NCBI GenBank assembly: GCA_947631505.1
Contig: CANRLR010000004.1
Coordinates: 62,001 to 126,000, forward strand
Source of the DNA: an uncultured Lachnospiraceae bacterium
GTDB lineage: Bacteria; Bacillota; Clostridia; Lachnospirales; Lachnospiraceae
DNA length: 64,000 bases
Direction of reading: 5' to 3'
Below, piece by piece: positions 55,399-64,000 of the stretch (position 1 is the stretch's first letter; each line of letters begins with the position of its first letter). A program made the position numbers and the translations under genes. Below the pieces are notes generated by a model. The model had not been told where the DNA came from, ran no database searches, and saw only the letters and a program-made list of their open reading frames with translations.

Positions 55399-55427
55399 AT
55401 AATACAACGAATAACGGCCGATGTCAA
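55399..55427 (-). promoter_or_regulatory. Esterase promoter
   Basis: Minus strand TTGACA, 17 bp, TATTAT, about 50 bp upstream of the esterase ATG. Confidence 0.7.
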
Positions 55428-55515
55428 GTTTCTGTTTCCATTCATTTGAAATAGTGTTAAAATAGAAAAAAATATTTTGATATGAAAAAGTCAGACAACT
55501 AATAGGAGGAAAAAA

Positions 55516-55980
55516 ATGACGATACGAAATGCAGAAAAGAAAGATATTCCACAGATTGAAAAATTATTATATCAGGTAAACAATGTTCATGCAGAAGGAA
55601 GACCGGACTTGTTCAAAAGGGATTGCAGAAAATATACGGAAAAGGAATTGGAGGAAATACTAAAAGAGGAAAGCCGTCCGATTTTTGCGGCACTGGATGG
55701 GGATATTCTATTGGGCTATGCATTCTGTGTATTACAGAAGCCTCAGGGAGATAATATGCAGCCGATTCAGACCTTATATATTGATGATCTATGTGTAGAT
55801 GAAAATAGAAGAGGACAGCATGTGGGAAAGCAGTTATATCATTACGTGCTTCAATATGCGAAAAAAATTGGCTGCTATAACGTGACATTGAATGTCTGGG
55901 AATGTAACAGAGCGGCAAGACAGTTTTATGATAAATGTGGTCTGGCTGTGCAAAAGACAGGAATGGAAATTATATTGTAA
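55516..55980 (+). CDS. GNAT-family N-acetyltransferase
   Basis: The 154-aa protein has the GNAT fold signatures: IRNAEKKDIPQIEKL at the N-terminus, the acetyl-CoA-binding segment VDENRRGQHVGKQLYHYV, and NVWECNRAARQFYDKCGL at the end. Substrate unknown. AGGAGG precedes the ATG. Confidence 0.9.
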   Translation: MTIRNAEKKDIPQIEKLLYQVNNVHAEGRPDLFKRDCRKYTEKELEEILKEESRPIFAALDGDILLGYAFCVLQKPQGDNMQPIQTLYIDDLCVDENRRGQHVGKQLYHYVLQYAKKIGCYNVTLNVWECNRAARQFYDKCGLAVQKTGMEIIL

Positions 55981-56014
55981 CAGAATTTTTGAATGCTTCA
56001 GAAAGGGCAGAAAA

Positions 56015-56884
56015 ATGTGGATTGTATTTGCAGCAGGTTCGGCATTCTTTGCTGGTATTACTGCCATCTTAGCAAAATCTGGTATCCGTCGGACGGATTC
56101 CCATGTCGCGACGGCAATTCGTACAATTATTGTGCTTTTTTTTGCGTGCTTTATGGTATGGATAACAGGAGCATACAGAACATTGGCAGATGTATCCGGG
56201 AAAACACTATTTTTTTTGATATTGTCGGGAATGGCAACAGGGGCATCATGGCTCTGTTATTTTAAAGCATTAGGAATGGGAAATGTAAATAAGGTAGTAA
56301 CCGTCGATAAATCCAGCATTATACTTACGTTAATTTTAGCATTTCTTTTTTTGCATGAAACTATAACATGCCTGAAAGGATTTGCTGTCATTCTGATTGG
56401 AACAGGAACATTTCTGATGATAAAGAAGAACAATGGTGATAATGATAAGAACAAGACCGGATATGGCTGGCTCTTATATGCTTCCCTGTCTGCTCTTTTT
56501 GCCAGCCTGACATCAATACTTGGGAAAATTGGAATTGCAGAAGTCGAGTCTGATTTAGGAACGGCACTGCGAACGGGTGTCGTGCTTGTTATGGCATGGC
56601 TGGTTGTTATAATGACTGGGAAAATCAAGAAGGTAAAAGAAATACCCCGTAAAGAATTAATTTTTCTTGTTCTGTCAGGTGTGGCTACCGGAGCTTCATG
56701 GCTTTGCTATTACCGGGCACTGCAGACAGGACCTGCCAGTGGGGTTGTTCCGATTGACAAATTAAGTATTTTAGTAACCGTTCTATTTTCTTATTTTGTT
56801 TTTCATGAAAAGTTAAATAAAAGGGAAATGACAGGGCTGGTTCTTGTTGTTGTGGGAACGCTTGCCATGGTATTTAGAATCTAA
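56015..56884 (+). CDS. EamA/DMT-family transporter
   Basis: The 289-aa membrane protein consists of two EamA repeats of about five helices each. The repeats share a GxxTGASWLCYxxAL segment (ATGASWLCYFKALGMG and ATGASWLCYYRALQTG). Such proteins export metabolites or amino acids. The frame is open into the upstream acetyltransferase gene, but AAAGGGCAG before the ATG at 56015 and the start of the first helix fix the start. Confidence 0.88.
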   Translation: MWIVFAAGSAFFAGITAILAKSGIRRTDSHVATAIRTIIVLFFACFMVWITGAYRTLADVSGKTLFFLILSGMATGASWLCYFKALGMGNVNKVVTVDKSSIILTLILAFLFLHETITCLKGFAVILIGTGTFLMIKKNNGDNDKNKTGYGWLLYASLSALFASLTSILGKIGIAEVESDLGTALRTGVVLVMAWLVVIMTGKIKKVKEIPRKELIFLVLSGVATGASWLCYYRALQTGPASGVVPIDKLSILVTVLFSYFVFHEKLNKREMTGLVLVVVGTLAMVFRI

Positions 56885-56999
56885 CAAAATCACACCAAAG
56901 AGAACTTATAAAGATAGCGTTTATGTACCCTTTATGTTACAATGTGGATAATGAAAGAAGAAAATAAAAACACCTATAGAAAGAAAGGAAACCAATATT

Positions 57000-59033
57000 A
57001 TGAATAAGGCAGATTATAATTATCCCATTTCACTGAGAAAGGTACAGATTACCGATGATTTTTGGAAAAAAGAGATGGAACTTGTCCGAAACGAAATTAT
57101 ACCCTATCAGTGGGATGCCCTGAATGATAAGGTAGAAGGGGCGAATCCAAGCTTTTGCATGAGAAATTTTAAAATTGCCGGAAAACAGAATAAGGAACGT
57201 GCGGAAAAGGGAAATTCCTTTAAAGAGCCCGTTTATACATTCCGTGGATTTGAGGCATTGCCAGAGGATCCGGATAATCTGGAAGATAAATTTTATGGTT
57301 TTGTATTTCAGGACAGCGATTTTTATAAATGGGTAGAAGCAGTTGCGTATTCCCTGACACAGCATCCGGATTCTGAATTAGAAAAACTGGCAGATGAAGC
57401 GATTGATATTGTCTGTGCGGCGCAACAGGAAGATGGATATTTAGACACTTATTATATTATTAATGGAAAGGACAAAATTTTTTCCAATCTGCGTGACCAT
57501 CATGAGCTATACTGCTTTGGACATTTGGCGGAAGGAGCTGTTGCTTATTATCAGGCGACCGGAAAGGATAAACTTTTGAAAGCAACAATGCGTTTTGCGG
57601 ATTATATTAATAATTATTTTGGACCGGAAGAAGGAAAATGTAAAGGATATCCGGGACATGAAATTGCAGAAATGGCATTGGTGCGGCTGTATGAGGTAAC
57701 GGGAGAAGAGAAATATTTGAATCTGAGCAGCTTCTTTGTGGAAGAACGTGGACAACGCCCATATTATTATGACGGGGAAGAGCATCCAGATATTAAGATT
57801 GAAAAGGGGCATGAAAATGACTTGCGGTATTTTTATAATCAGGCCCATCTGCCGGTAAGAGAGCAGAAGGAAGCAACCGGTCATGCGGTCCGTGCTGTGT
57901 ATTTGTATTCGGGCATGGCAGACCTGGCACGGTTGAAAAATGACCAGTCGATGTATGATGCCTGCGAAACCCTGTGGGATAATATTGTAAATGAAAAAAT
58001 GTACATCACGGGAGGAATTGGCGGAACTCATTTGGGGGAGGCTTTTTCCTATCCGTTTGATTTGCCGAATGATACGGCGTATGCGGAGACCTGTGCTTCT
58101 ATCGGTCTTGTCTTTTTTGCCAGAAGAATGCTTCAGATGAAAGCAGTCAGCAAATATGCCGATGTTATGGAACTGGCATTATATAATGGAATCCTGAGCG
58201 GTATGGCACTGGACGGAAAAAGCTTCTTTTACGTAAATCCGCTGGAGTCCGTGCCAAAGGCATGCAGACTAGACGAGAGAAAATGGCATGTAAAACCGGT
58301 TCGTCAGAAATGGTTCGGATGTGCCTGCTGCCCTCCGAATCTGGCAAGATTATTAAGCTCTATCGGCTCCTATGCCTATACAGAAAAAGAAGATACGTTA
58401 TTTGTACATCTTTATATGGGCAGTAAAGTGGAAAAAGAAATTGGCGGACAGACGGCAGTTATTTCAGTAGAGGGAGAATTCCCATGGGCCGGAACGGTAA
58501 GGGTGTCAGCGTGCGGCTGTGATAGTGAATTTACAATTGCCCTTCGTATTCCGAATTGGTGCAGAAATTATACCGTAAAGGGAACTGATGGGGCAACGAC
58601 AGAGGTGAAGGATGGTTATCTCTATGTAACAAAGGTATGGAAAGAGGGAGAATCCGTTGAATTATCCTTCCCAATGGAACTACGAATGTTACAGGCAGAT
58701 ACTAGAGTGAGAGAGGATATTGGCAAGGCTGCCATCATGCGTGGACCAATTGTATATTGTTTAGAAGAGGTAGATAATGGAGCGGACTTACATCTACTTC
58801 AGGTGGCAAAGGATGGTGCGATGGAAATCGTTGACCGTGATATTGCCGGTACAAAGGTCAAAGCAGTGACAGTGGATGGATATCGCAAGGCGGCGGCAAA
58901 GAATGCCGGAGGCGGGCTTTATCATGAGTATGAGGAAGCACAAAAGGAAGCAGTAAAGCTACAGTATGTACCATATTACACATGGGCGAACCGCGGGGAA
59001 AATGAGATGCAGGTCTGGACAGTGACAGAATAA
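57000..59033 (+). CDS. Beta-L-arabinofuranosidase, GH127
   Basis: The 677-aa protein is a GH127 (DUF1680) enzyme. The family Cys-rich catalytic motif WFGCACCPPNLARLLSSIG is present, which holds the nucleophile Cys and zinc ligands in HypBA1. The N-terminal alpha/alpha barrel has DGYLDTYY and HELYCFGHLAEGAVAYY. No signal peptide is seen, so it acts in the cytoplasm on imported arabino-oligosaccharides. It stands alone, without a transporter nearby. An extended -10 (TGTTACAAT, 56935-56943) lies upstream. Confidence 0.9.
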   Translation: MNKADYNYPISLRKVQITDDFWKKEMELVRNEIIPYQWDALNDKVEGANPSFCMRNFKIAGKQNKERAEKGNSFKEPVYTFRGFEALPEDPDNLEDKFYGFVFQDSDFYKWVEAVAYSLTQHPDSELEKLADEAIDIVCAAQQEDGYLDTYYIINGKDKIFSNLRDHHELYCFGHLAEGAVAYYQATGKDKLLKATMRFADYINNYFGPEEGKCKGYPGHEIAEMALVRLYEVTGEEKYLNLSSFFVEERGQRPYYYDGEEHPDIKIEKGHENDLRYFYNQAHLPVREQKEATGHAVRAVYLYSGMADLARLKNDQSMYDACETLWDNIVNEKMYITGGIGGTHLGEAFSYPFDLPNDTAYAETCASIGLVFFARRMLQMKAVSKYADVMELALYNGILSGMALDGKSFFYVNPLESVPKACRLDERKWHVKPVRQKWFGCACCPPNLARLLSSIGSYAYTEKEDTLFVHLYMGSKVEKEIGGQTAVISVEGEFPWAGTVRVSACGCDSEFTIALRIPNWCRNYTVKGTDGATTEVKDGYLYVTKVWKEGESVELSFPMELRMLQADTRVREDIGKAAIMRGPIVYCLEEVDNGADLHLLQVAKDGAMEIVDRDIAGTKVKAVTVDGYRKAAAKNAGGGLYHEYEEAQKEAVKLQYVPYYTWANRGENEMQVWTVTE

Positions 59034-59149
59034 ATTCATTGGCATCAATCCAAAGAATCTGTCAAGTTTTCCTTGTGAAAATCTTCTTCTTGGGGTAAAC
59101 TAGAATAAGAAAATAAGGAATGAAGAAATGTCAAGAATGGAGGTACAGC

Positions 59150-60223
59150 ATGAGAAGAGTTGCTTTTTTGACCAGTGGAGGAGATTGTCAGGCACTGAAC
59201 GCTACGATGCGTGGTGTGGCAAAGACTTTGTATAATGCAGATCCGGATACTGAGATAATCGGTATTTTAGAGGGATATAAAGGTTTAATGTATGAAAAAT
59301 ACGTAAAATTAAAACCCTCAGATTTTTCTGGTATTTTAACAGAGGGCGGAACGATGCTCGGCTCTTCCCGCCAGCCATTTAAGAACATGAGAAAGCCGGA
59401 TGCGAATGGTATGGACAAAGTTCTTGCAATGGTAAATACTTATAAGAAATTAAAATTGGATTGTCTCGTTGTATTAGGAGGAAACGGAACCCAGAAGTCT
59501 GCCAATATGCTCCGGGAAGAGGGATTGAATGTAGTAAGTCTGCCAAAAACCATAGATAATGATATTTGGGGAACCGATATGACATTTGGATTTCAGAGTG
59601 CTGTCGATATTGCTACGAATGCCATTGATTGCATTCATACAACGGCTTTTTCCCATGGCCGTGTATTTATTGTAGAAGTAATGGGACATAAGGTCGGATG
59701 GCTCACGCTGCATGCAGGAATTGCCGGTGGTGCCGATGTCATTCTTTTGCCGGAAATTCCATATGATATTGATGCCGTAGTGGATGCAATTCAAAAAAGA
59801 ACAGATGCAGGCAAGAGATTTTCTATTTTAGCCGTGGCAGAGGGGGCAATTTCCAAGGAAGATGCAGCTCTGTCGAAAAAGGAATATAAAGAAAAGTTAA
59901 AAAATAATCCGTATCCAAGTATTTCTTATAAAATAGGTGCGGAGATAGAAGAGCGTACAGGACAGGAGATTCGTATTACTGTACCGGGACATACACAGCG
60001 CGGCGGAAGCCCATGTGCGTATGACCGTGTGATTTCCAGTCGCCTTGGTGCGGCAGCAGCTCAGTTGATTTTAAAAGAAAAATATGGTTATATGGTTGGC
60101 TTTAAAAATAATGAAATTATCCCGGTTCCGTTAGAAGAAGTAGCGGGCAAGTTAAAAATGGTTGATCCGGATTCTTCAATTATACAGGAAGCAAAGAATT
60201 TAGGAATCAGTTTTGGAATATAG
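59150..60223 (+). CDS. 6-phosphofructokinase
   Basis: The 357-aa enzyme phosphorylates fructose 6-phosphate in glycolysis. The nucleotide loop LTSGGDCQALNA, the motif LGGNGTQ, the active-site motif PKTIDND and the PGHTQRGG segment are present. The phosphate donor is unclear: Gly after GGN suggests ATP, whereas Lys in PKTIDND is usual in PPi-linked enzymes. AATGGAGG precedes the ATG at 59150; an ATG 30 bases earlier is open but less likely. Confidence 0.9.
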   Translation: MRRVAFLTSGGDCQALNATMRGVAKTLYNADPDTEIIGILEGYKGLMYEKYVKLKPSDFSGILTEGGTMLGSSRQPFKNMRKPDANGMDKVLAMVNTYKKLKLDCLVVLGGNGTQKSANMLREEGLNVVSLPKTIDNDIWGTDMTFGFQSAVDIATNAIDCIHTTAFSHGRVFIVEVMGHKVGWLTLHAGIAGGADVILLPEIPYDIDAVVDAIQKRTDAGKRFSILAVAEGAISKEDAALSKKEYKEKLKNNPYPSISYKIGAEIEERTGQEIRITVPGHTQRGGSPCAYDRVISSRLGAAAAQLILKEKYGYMVGFKNNEIIPVPLEEVAGKLKMVDPDSSIIQEAKNLGISFGI

Positions 60224-60238
60224 GGAGAGGTATGATTC

Positions 60239-61816
60239 ATGTCTTATCAGGCACTATATCGAAAATACCGTCCGAAAGATTTTTCCAATGTAAAAGGACA
60301 GGAACATATTGTTACAACATTGAATAATCAGATCAAGGGCGACCGGATTGGCCATGCTTATCTGTTCTGCGGAACAAGAGGCACGGGTAAAACAACTGTG
60401 GCAAAAATTTTTGCAAAAGCGGTGAACTGTGAAAACCCAAAGGAAAATGGGCCATGTGGTGAGTGTGCCATGTGCAGGGCCATTGAAGAACAGTCTTCTA
60501 TGAATGTGGTGGAAATTGATGCGGCTTCCAATAACCGGGTAGATGATATCCGTCAGGTCATTGATGAGGTGCAATATTCGCCGGCGGAGGGCAAATTTAA
60601 GGTTTATATTATTGACGAGGTTCATATGCTGTCAGTAAGTGCTTTTAATGCTTTGCTGAAAACATTGGAAGAACCGCCATCTTATTTGATTTTTATACTG
60701 GCTACAACAGAGGCACATAAAATTCCATTGACTATATTATCCCGGTGTCAGCGGTATGATTTCAAACGAATAAGTGTAGATACGATTGCAGAAAGATTGA
60801 AGGAGCTTCTTGACAGGGAGGGAATTGAAGCAGAAGAACGTGCCTTGACTTATATTGCCAGACAGGCAGATGGTGCACTTCGTGATGGTCTCAGTCTGTT
60901 GGAGCAGTGCATTTCTTTCTATTTTGGAAAAAAGCTTACCTATGAAAATGTTCTGAACGTGTTGGGAGCTGTAGACCAAAGTGTTTATCACAGATTACTG
61001 CAGGCCTTGGCTGAAAACCGGGTAAATGGTGTCATGGATGTAGTGGCAGGCATTGTGGAACAGGGGAAAGATTTAACGCAGTTTGTCAATGAGTTTGTTT
61101 GGTATCTCCGTAATATTCTTGTTGTTAAGACATCGGAAGAACCAGCAGATTTAGTGGATATGTCAGAAGAAAGTCTGCAGGAAATGAAAACCTTCGCGGA
61201 GCAAGTGGAATTGGAAATGATATTCCGCTATATCCGTATTTTATCAGCCCTTGCGGGAGATATGAAATACAGTAATAATAAGCGGGTAATGCTGGAGGTG
61301 GCATTTATTAAATTGTGCCGTCCTCAACTGGAAAAGGACTATGATTCGCTCGTAAATCGGCTGCACAATTTGGAGCAGATGAATGAGGAACTGCAAGTGG
61401 CATTGGAAGAAGGAACCATTGCGGTATCGGCATCAGGTGGTGAAACCGGAGCGAAAGAGGCTTTGGCTCCCAAAAAGGAAATTCGCCCGGAAGCTGTCCC
61501 GGAGGATGTAAAGTCGGTAGTAGCGAACTGGAAACAAGTGTTGGCACGGATGAGTCCGGTGTCCCGAACGATGTTAGATGAAGTACGGTTGTCGGTATCC
61601 GATTCCGGTATGTTGATTCTGGCATTTTCTCAATCGACTACCGCAGAATATTTTAAGAAAGAAGAAAGACAGCAGGAATTAATTGACGTGGCGGGACAGC
61701 TTACAGGGAAAGAAATTCAGCTGGATATTCGTTATGTGGAGAGCAAACGGGAAATGAATACATTACCTGAACTGCGCAATATTATTAAAAATGTAGAAAT
61801 TGTTTTGGAAGATTAG
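60239..61816 (+). CDS. dnaX: DNA polymerase III subunit gamma/tau
   Basis: The 525-aa clamp-loader ATPase has Walker A GTRGTGKTT, the zinc module CxxxxxxxCGECAMC, Walker B YIIDEVHML and the SRC box (LSRCQRYDFK). The C-terminal tau-like region is present but short. It begins the classic dnaX-ybaB-recR cluster. Confidence 0.96.
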   Translation: MSYQALYRKYRPKDFSNVKGQEHIVTTLNNQIKGDRIGHAYLFCGTRGTGKTTVAKIFAKAVNCENPKENGPCGECAMCRAIEEQSSMNVVEIDAASNNRVDDIRQVIDEVQYSPAEGKFKVYIIDEVHMLSVSAFNALLKTLEEPPSYLIFILATTEAHKIPLTILSRCQRYDFKRISVDTIAERLKELLDREGIEAEERALTYIARQADGALRDGLSLLEQCISFYFGKKLTYENVLNVLGAVDQSVYHRLLQALAENRVNGVMDVVAGIVEQGKDLTQFVNEFVWYLRNILVVKTSEEPADLVDMSEESLQEMKTFAEQVELEMIFRYIRILSALAGDMKYSNNKRVMLEVAFIKLCRPQLEKDYDSLVNRLHNLEQMNEELQVALEEGTIAVSASGGETGAKEALAPKKEIRPEAVPEDVKSVVANWKQVLARMSPVSRTMLDEVRLSVSDSGMLILAFSQSTTAEYFKKEERQQELIDVAGQLTGKEIQLDIRYVESKREMNTLPELRNIIKNVEIVLED

Positions 61817-61832
61817 ATAGGAGGATTTTACA

Positions 61833-62183
61833 ATGGCAAGAAGAGGTGGATTTCAGGGAGGTATGCCTGGAAATATGAATAATCTGATGAAACAGGCACA
61901 GAGAATGCAGCGTCAGATGGAAGAAAACCAAAAGGAAATGGAAGAAAAGGAATATGAGGCGACTGCCGGAGGCGGTGCTGTAACAGTCAAAGTGTCGGGA
62001 AAGAAAGAAGTTCTTTCTGTTAAGCTGAGTGAAGAGGTGGTTGATCCGGATGATATTGAAATGCTGGAGGATTTAATTGTGGCAGCAACCAATGAGGCAC
62101 TTCGTAAGCTGGAAGAAGACAGTGCCAAATCAATGGAAGCATTGACAGGTGGCTTGAATTTAGGCGGAGGCTTTCCGTTCTGA
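61833..62183 (+). CDS. YbaB/EbfC nucleoid-associated protein
   Basis: This 116-aa DNA-binding protein has the Gly/Met-rich start, the helix [20 protein letters not shown], and the [19 protein letters not shown] strand region typical of YbaB. It lies between dnaX and recR; its stop overlaps recR by one base (TGATG region). Confidence 0.94.
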   Translation: MARRGGFQGGMPGNMNNLMKQAQRMQRQMEENQKEMEEKEYEATAGGGAVTVKVSGKKEVLSVKLSEEVVDPDDIEMLEDLIVAATNEALRKLEEDSAKSMEALTGGLNLGGGFPF

Positions 62184-62782
62184 TGAATTACTATAGCGAT
62201 TCCATTAATACATTAATTGAAGAATTGGCAGGTCTTCCGAACATTGGTCCTAAATCAGCACAGCGTCTGGCATTTCATATTTTGAATCTGCCAGAAAAAC
62301 GCGTAGAACAGCTGGCGGAAAGCATTGTTACCGCTAGAAAAAAAATCTGCTTCTGCAAACGTTGTTTCAATCTGTCAGATTCGGAAATCTGCCCGATCTG
62401 TAGTAATCCTAAGAGAGATAGTTCCACTATCATGGTCGTGGAGGAACCAAGTGATTTAGCGGCCTATGAAAAGACCGGGCAGTATCAGGGCCTGTATCAT
62501 GTTCTTCACGGAGCGGTGAATCCGATGGTAGGAGTGCAGCCGGAAAATTTGAAATTAAAAGAACTGATGCAGCGTCTTCAGCGGGAGGATGTCAAGGAAG
62601 TCATTATTGCAACCAACTCTACAGTAGAAGGCGAGGCAACAGCTCTTTGGATTAGTAAATATGTGAAGCAGGCGGGAATTAAAGTAACCCGCATTGCCAG
62701 TGGTGTGCCGGTCGGCGGTGCACTGGAGTTTATTGATGAAATGACCTTATTCCGCGCGCTGGAGGGCAGGACGGAGCTGTGA
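62183..62782 (+). CDS. recR: Recombination mediator RecR
   Basis: RecR works with RecF/RecO in recombinational repair. The 199-aa protein has the helix-hairpin-helix LPNIGPKSAQRLAFH, the C4 zinc finger (CKRCFNLSDSEICPIC), and a Toprim domain (VVEEPSDLAAYEKTG). Length is normal. Its last 36 bases overlap the convergent yyaC gene. Confidence 0.96.
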   Translation: MNYYSDSINTLIEELAGLPNIGPKSAQRLAFHILNLPEKRVEQLAESIVTARKKICFCKRCFNLSDSEICPICSNPKRDSSTIMVVEEPSDLAAYEKTGQYQGLYHVLHGAVNPMVGVQPENLKLKELMQRLQREDVKEVIIATNSTVEGEATALWISKYVKQAGIKVTRIASGVPVGGALEFIDEMTLFRALEGRTEL

Positions 62783-63325
62783 TTGCCGAAGACAGCGGTA
62801 AATTCCTACGGAAATAAAATCAGCCAGCTGCATGACGAGATTGAGATGTGTCGTCTGTAATAGCATCTGTCCGCCAAAGCCGGACAGATTTACAATACCA
62901 GTGATAAAAATATCTCCGACGGACGGTAAATTTTTGTCGACACCAATTCCCGGGCAAAGAGCTCCTTCACCCAATGTGATGCATCCGACATGGTCCATAA
63001 CACCCAGCGATGCATCAATGGCGATGACCAGAGCGTCCGGGTGAAAGGATTTTATAAAAGCAACGGTAGTTTCCAAATTTTTGGCATGAACGGGTTTTTC
63101 CAATGTGCCATAAAGATGGAAGCTTTTTTTATTTGGCCGTTTTTGGTGTATACTTAGCTTTTGTCCGACAATGGGGCCTAAACAGTCACCAGTGGCACGG
63201 TCTGAACCAATGCACACAAGAACGATTTCACGGTTGTCACTATTATGCTTAGTCAGTAATTCCTGAAGGGAATTCGTAAAGTTATAAAGAGCCTGATTTT
63301 CATCCGGTTTAAAATACTGAATCAT
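62747..63325 (-). CDS. yyaC: YyaC-family spore protease-like protein
   Basis: The 192-aa protein matches the YyaC family, related to the germination protease GPR: VLVCIGSDRATGDCLGPIVG, VIAIDASLG, and LPSVGDIFITGIVNLSGFGG. It is found in spore formers. The 3' end overlaps recR by 36 bp tail to tail. It supports the view that the organism sporulates. Confidence 0.9.
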   Translation of the reverse strand: MIQYFKPDENQALYNFTNSLQELLTKHNSDNREIVLVCIGSDRATGDCLGPIVGQKLSIHQKRPNKKSFHLYGTLEKPVHAKNLETTVAFIKSFHPDALVIAIDASLGVMDHVGCITLGEGALCPGIGVDKNLPSVGDIFITGIVNLSGFGGQMLLQTTHLNLVMQLADFISVGIYRCLRQSQLRPALQRAE

Positions 63326-63491
63326 TATTTTCGACCTCTCTGTTCATTATCTTATTCTATGTTCTATTATTCTCAAAAAATGGAATTCTATGCTTTTTTC
63401 TTACTCCGTACTAAAATCGACAAAATCAGCAAAAGTCATGTGATACAATTGAAAAAAACATCGTTCCGAAGTGGGCGGATTGGAGGATATA

Positions 63492-64000
63492 ATGGAATGG
63501 AATAAACCAAAAAGTGTAAGACAGATTGGAGATGTGCCGGGACATGGACGGATTTATATGGAAGATTATGTTATTCGTTTTGCTAAGAAATTGGCAGAAC
63601 ACGCACGGGGAGAAGAAAGAGCCGCTGTCCTCTTGGGAGGAACCTATACTTATAATGGTGAAAAGATTTATCAGGTATCTGGGATTGTGGAAATACCGGG
63701 CTTTTCAGGGAGAACATCGCCAGCATTTTCGCAGGATATGTGGAACCGCATTTATACAGAAATAAAGGAGAACTTTACGGATCTGGAGATTGTGGGATGG
63801 TATTATTCCTGTAAAGGATTTGATGTGAGCAATGCCTCAAAATTACTGGAAATTCACAAGCAGAATTTTCAGCACCGGGACAAGGTCCTATATATATATG
63901 AAGAGAACGAGCGGGAAGATGGATTTTTTCTATACCGTACCGGTAATTTTGAACGCCAGAAGGGGTATTACATTTATTATGAGAAAAATCCTGAAATGCT
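63492..64000 (+). CDS. Partial protein with degenerate MPN/JAMM-like domain
   Basis: The frame starts at ATG 63492 behind GGAGG and stays open to the end of the window (169 codons seen). The segment GHGRIYMEDYVIRF, then AVLLGGTY, VSGIVEIPG and LEIVGWYYSCKGFDVS, follows the layout of JAB1/MPN domains, whose motif is GWYHSHPGF. Here the zinc-binding His-x-His is replaced by Tyr-Ser-Cys, so a non-catalytic domain is implied. The remainder lies outside the window. Function unknown. Confidence 0.6.
   Translation, partial: MEWNKPKSVRQIGDVPGHGRIYMEDYVIRFAKKLAEHARGEERAAVLLGGTYTYNGEKIYQVSGIVEIPGFSGRTSPAFSQDMWNRIYTEIKENFTDLEIVGWYYSCKGFDVSNASKLLEIHKQNFQHRDKVLYIYEENEREDGFFLYRTGNFERQKGYYIYYEKNPEM

Noticed and set aside
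1-64000. tRNA, rRNA, CRISPR arrays and insertion sequences
   Set aside because: I saw no cloverleaf-like segments, rRNA stretches, spaced identical repeats or transposase genes. A tRNA scan was not possible by eye with full certainty.

Overview
The window looks like a chromosomal segment of an anaerobic, spore-forming Firmicute of the Lachnospiraceae type. The grounds are moderately AT-rich DNA, strong GGAGG-type ribosome sites, a complete Rnf complex (order C-D-G-E-A-B), a GlgC/GlgD pair, spoVG, spoIIID and yyaC, and many secreted proteins with Big_2, fn3 or BspA-like leucine-rich domains and lysine-rich tails. No rRNA, tRNA, CRISPR array or transposase was seen.

Layout. 1-6.7 kb: end of a class A penicillin-binding protein, then minus-strand prs, a DnaC/DnaI-type helicase loader, a DnaD-domain protein and murC. 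6.8-9.6 kb: glgC-glgD-spoVG. 9.6-20.4 kb: a multidomain secreted alginate-lyase-like protein, pth-mfd-foldase lipoprotein, malQ, and convergent tmcAL. 20.6-24.3 kb: a signalling cluster of an HPt protein, a FapA/DUF342 protein with a long repeat region, and a REC-HD-GYP response regulator. 24.4-29.2 kb: ilvE, a phosphoesterase, a small HTH protein, ldh, and a Na/Pi cotransporter behind a PhoP-box-like repeat. 29.7-33.2 kb: a small secreted cysteine-containing protein with a three-gene FtsX-type ABC transporter.

The main discovery is at 33.3-39.9 kb. The sporulation regulator gene spoIIID is split. Its first 48 codons lie at 33346-33489 and the rest at 39780-39935. The halves share an 18-bp direct repeat (GTACATAAAGATGTCACA), and deleting one repeat plus the 6,290 bp between (6,308 bp in all) restores an in-frame 93-codon spoIIID. 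The insert carries a large serine recombinase, a 66-codon ORF overlapping it, a hybrid histidine kinase and a secreted pseudo-CHAP protein. Joining the insert's ends gives a 52-bp site with perfect 12-bp inverted arms, as expected for a serine-integrase attP. Sigma-E-like promoter motifs precede both spoIIID and the recombinase pair. This is best read as a skin-like element that is excised to rebuild spoIIID, probably in the mother cell. The architecture is directly visible; regulated excision is inference.

40.1-45.1 kb: rnfCDGEAB. 45.3-54.1 kb: a locus of two subtilase-family proteins (one frameshifted) and four LRR-type secreted or anchored proteins, apparently built by duplication and carrying a possible relic of the rnfB 3' end. 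54.2-59.0 kb: a Big_2-esterase, a GNAT acetyltransferase, an EamA transporter and a GH127 beta-L-arabinofuranosidase. 59.1-64.0 kb: a phosphofructokinase, dnaX-ybaB-recR, convergent yyaC, and a partial gene with a degenerate MPN/JAMM-like fold signature running off the end.
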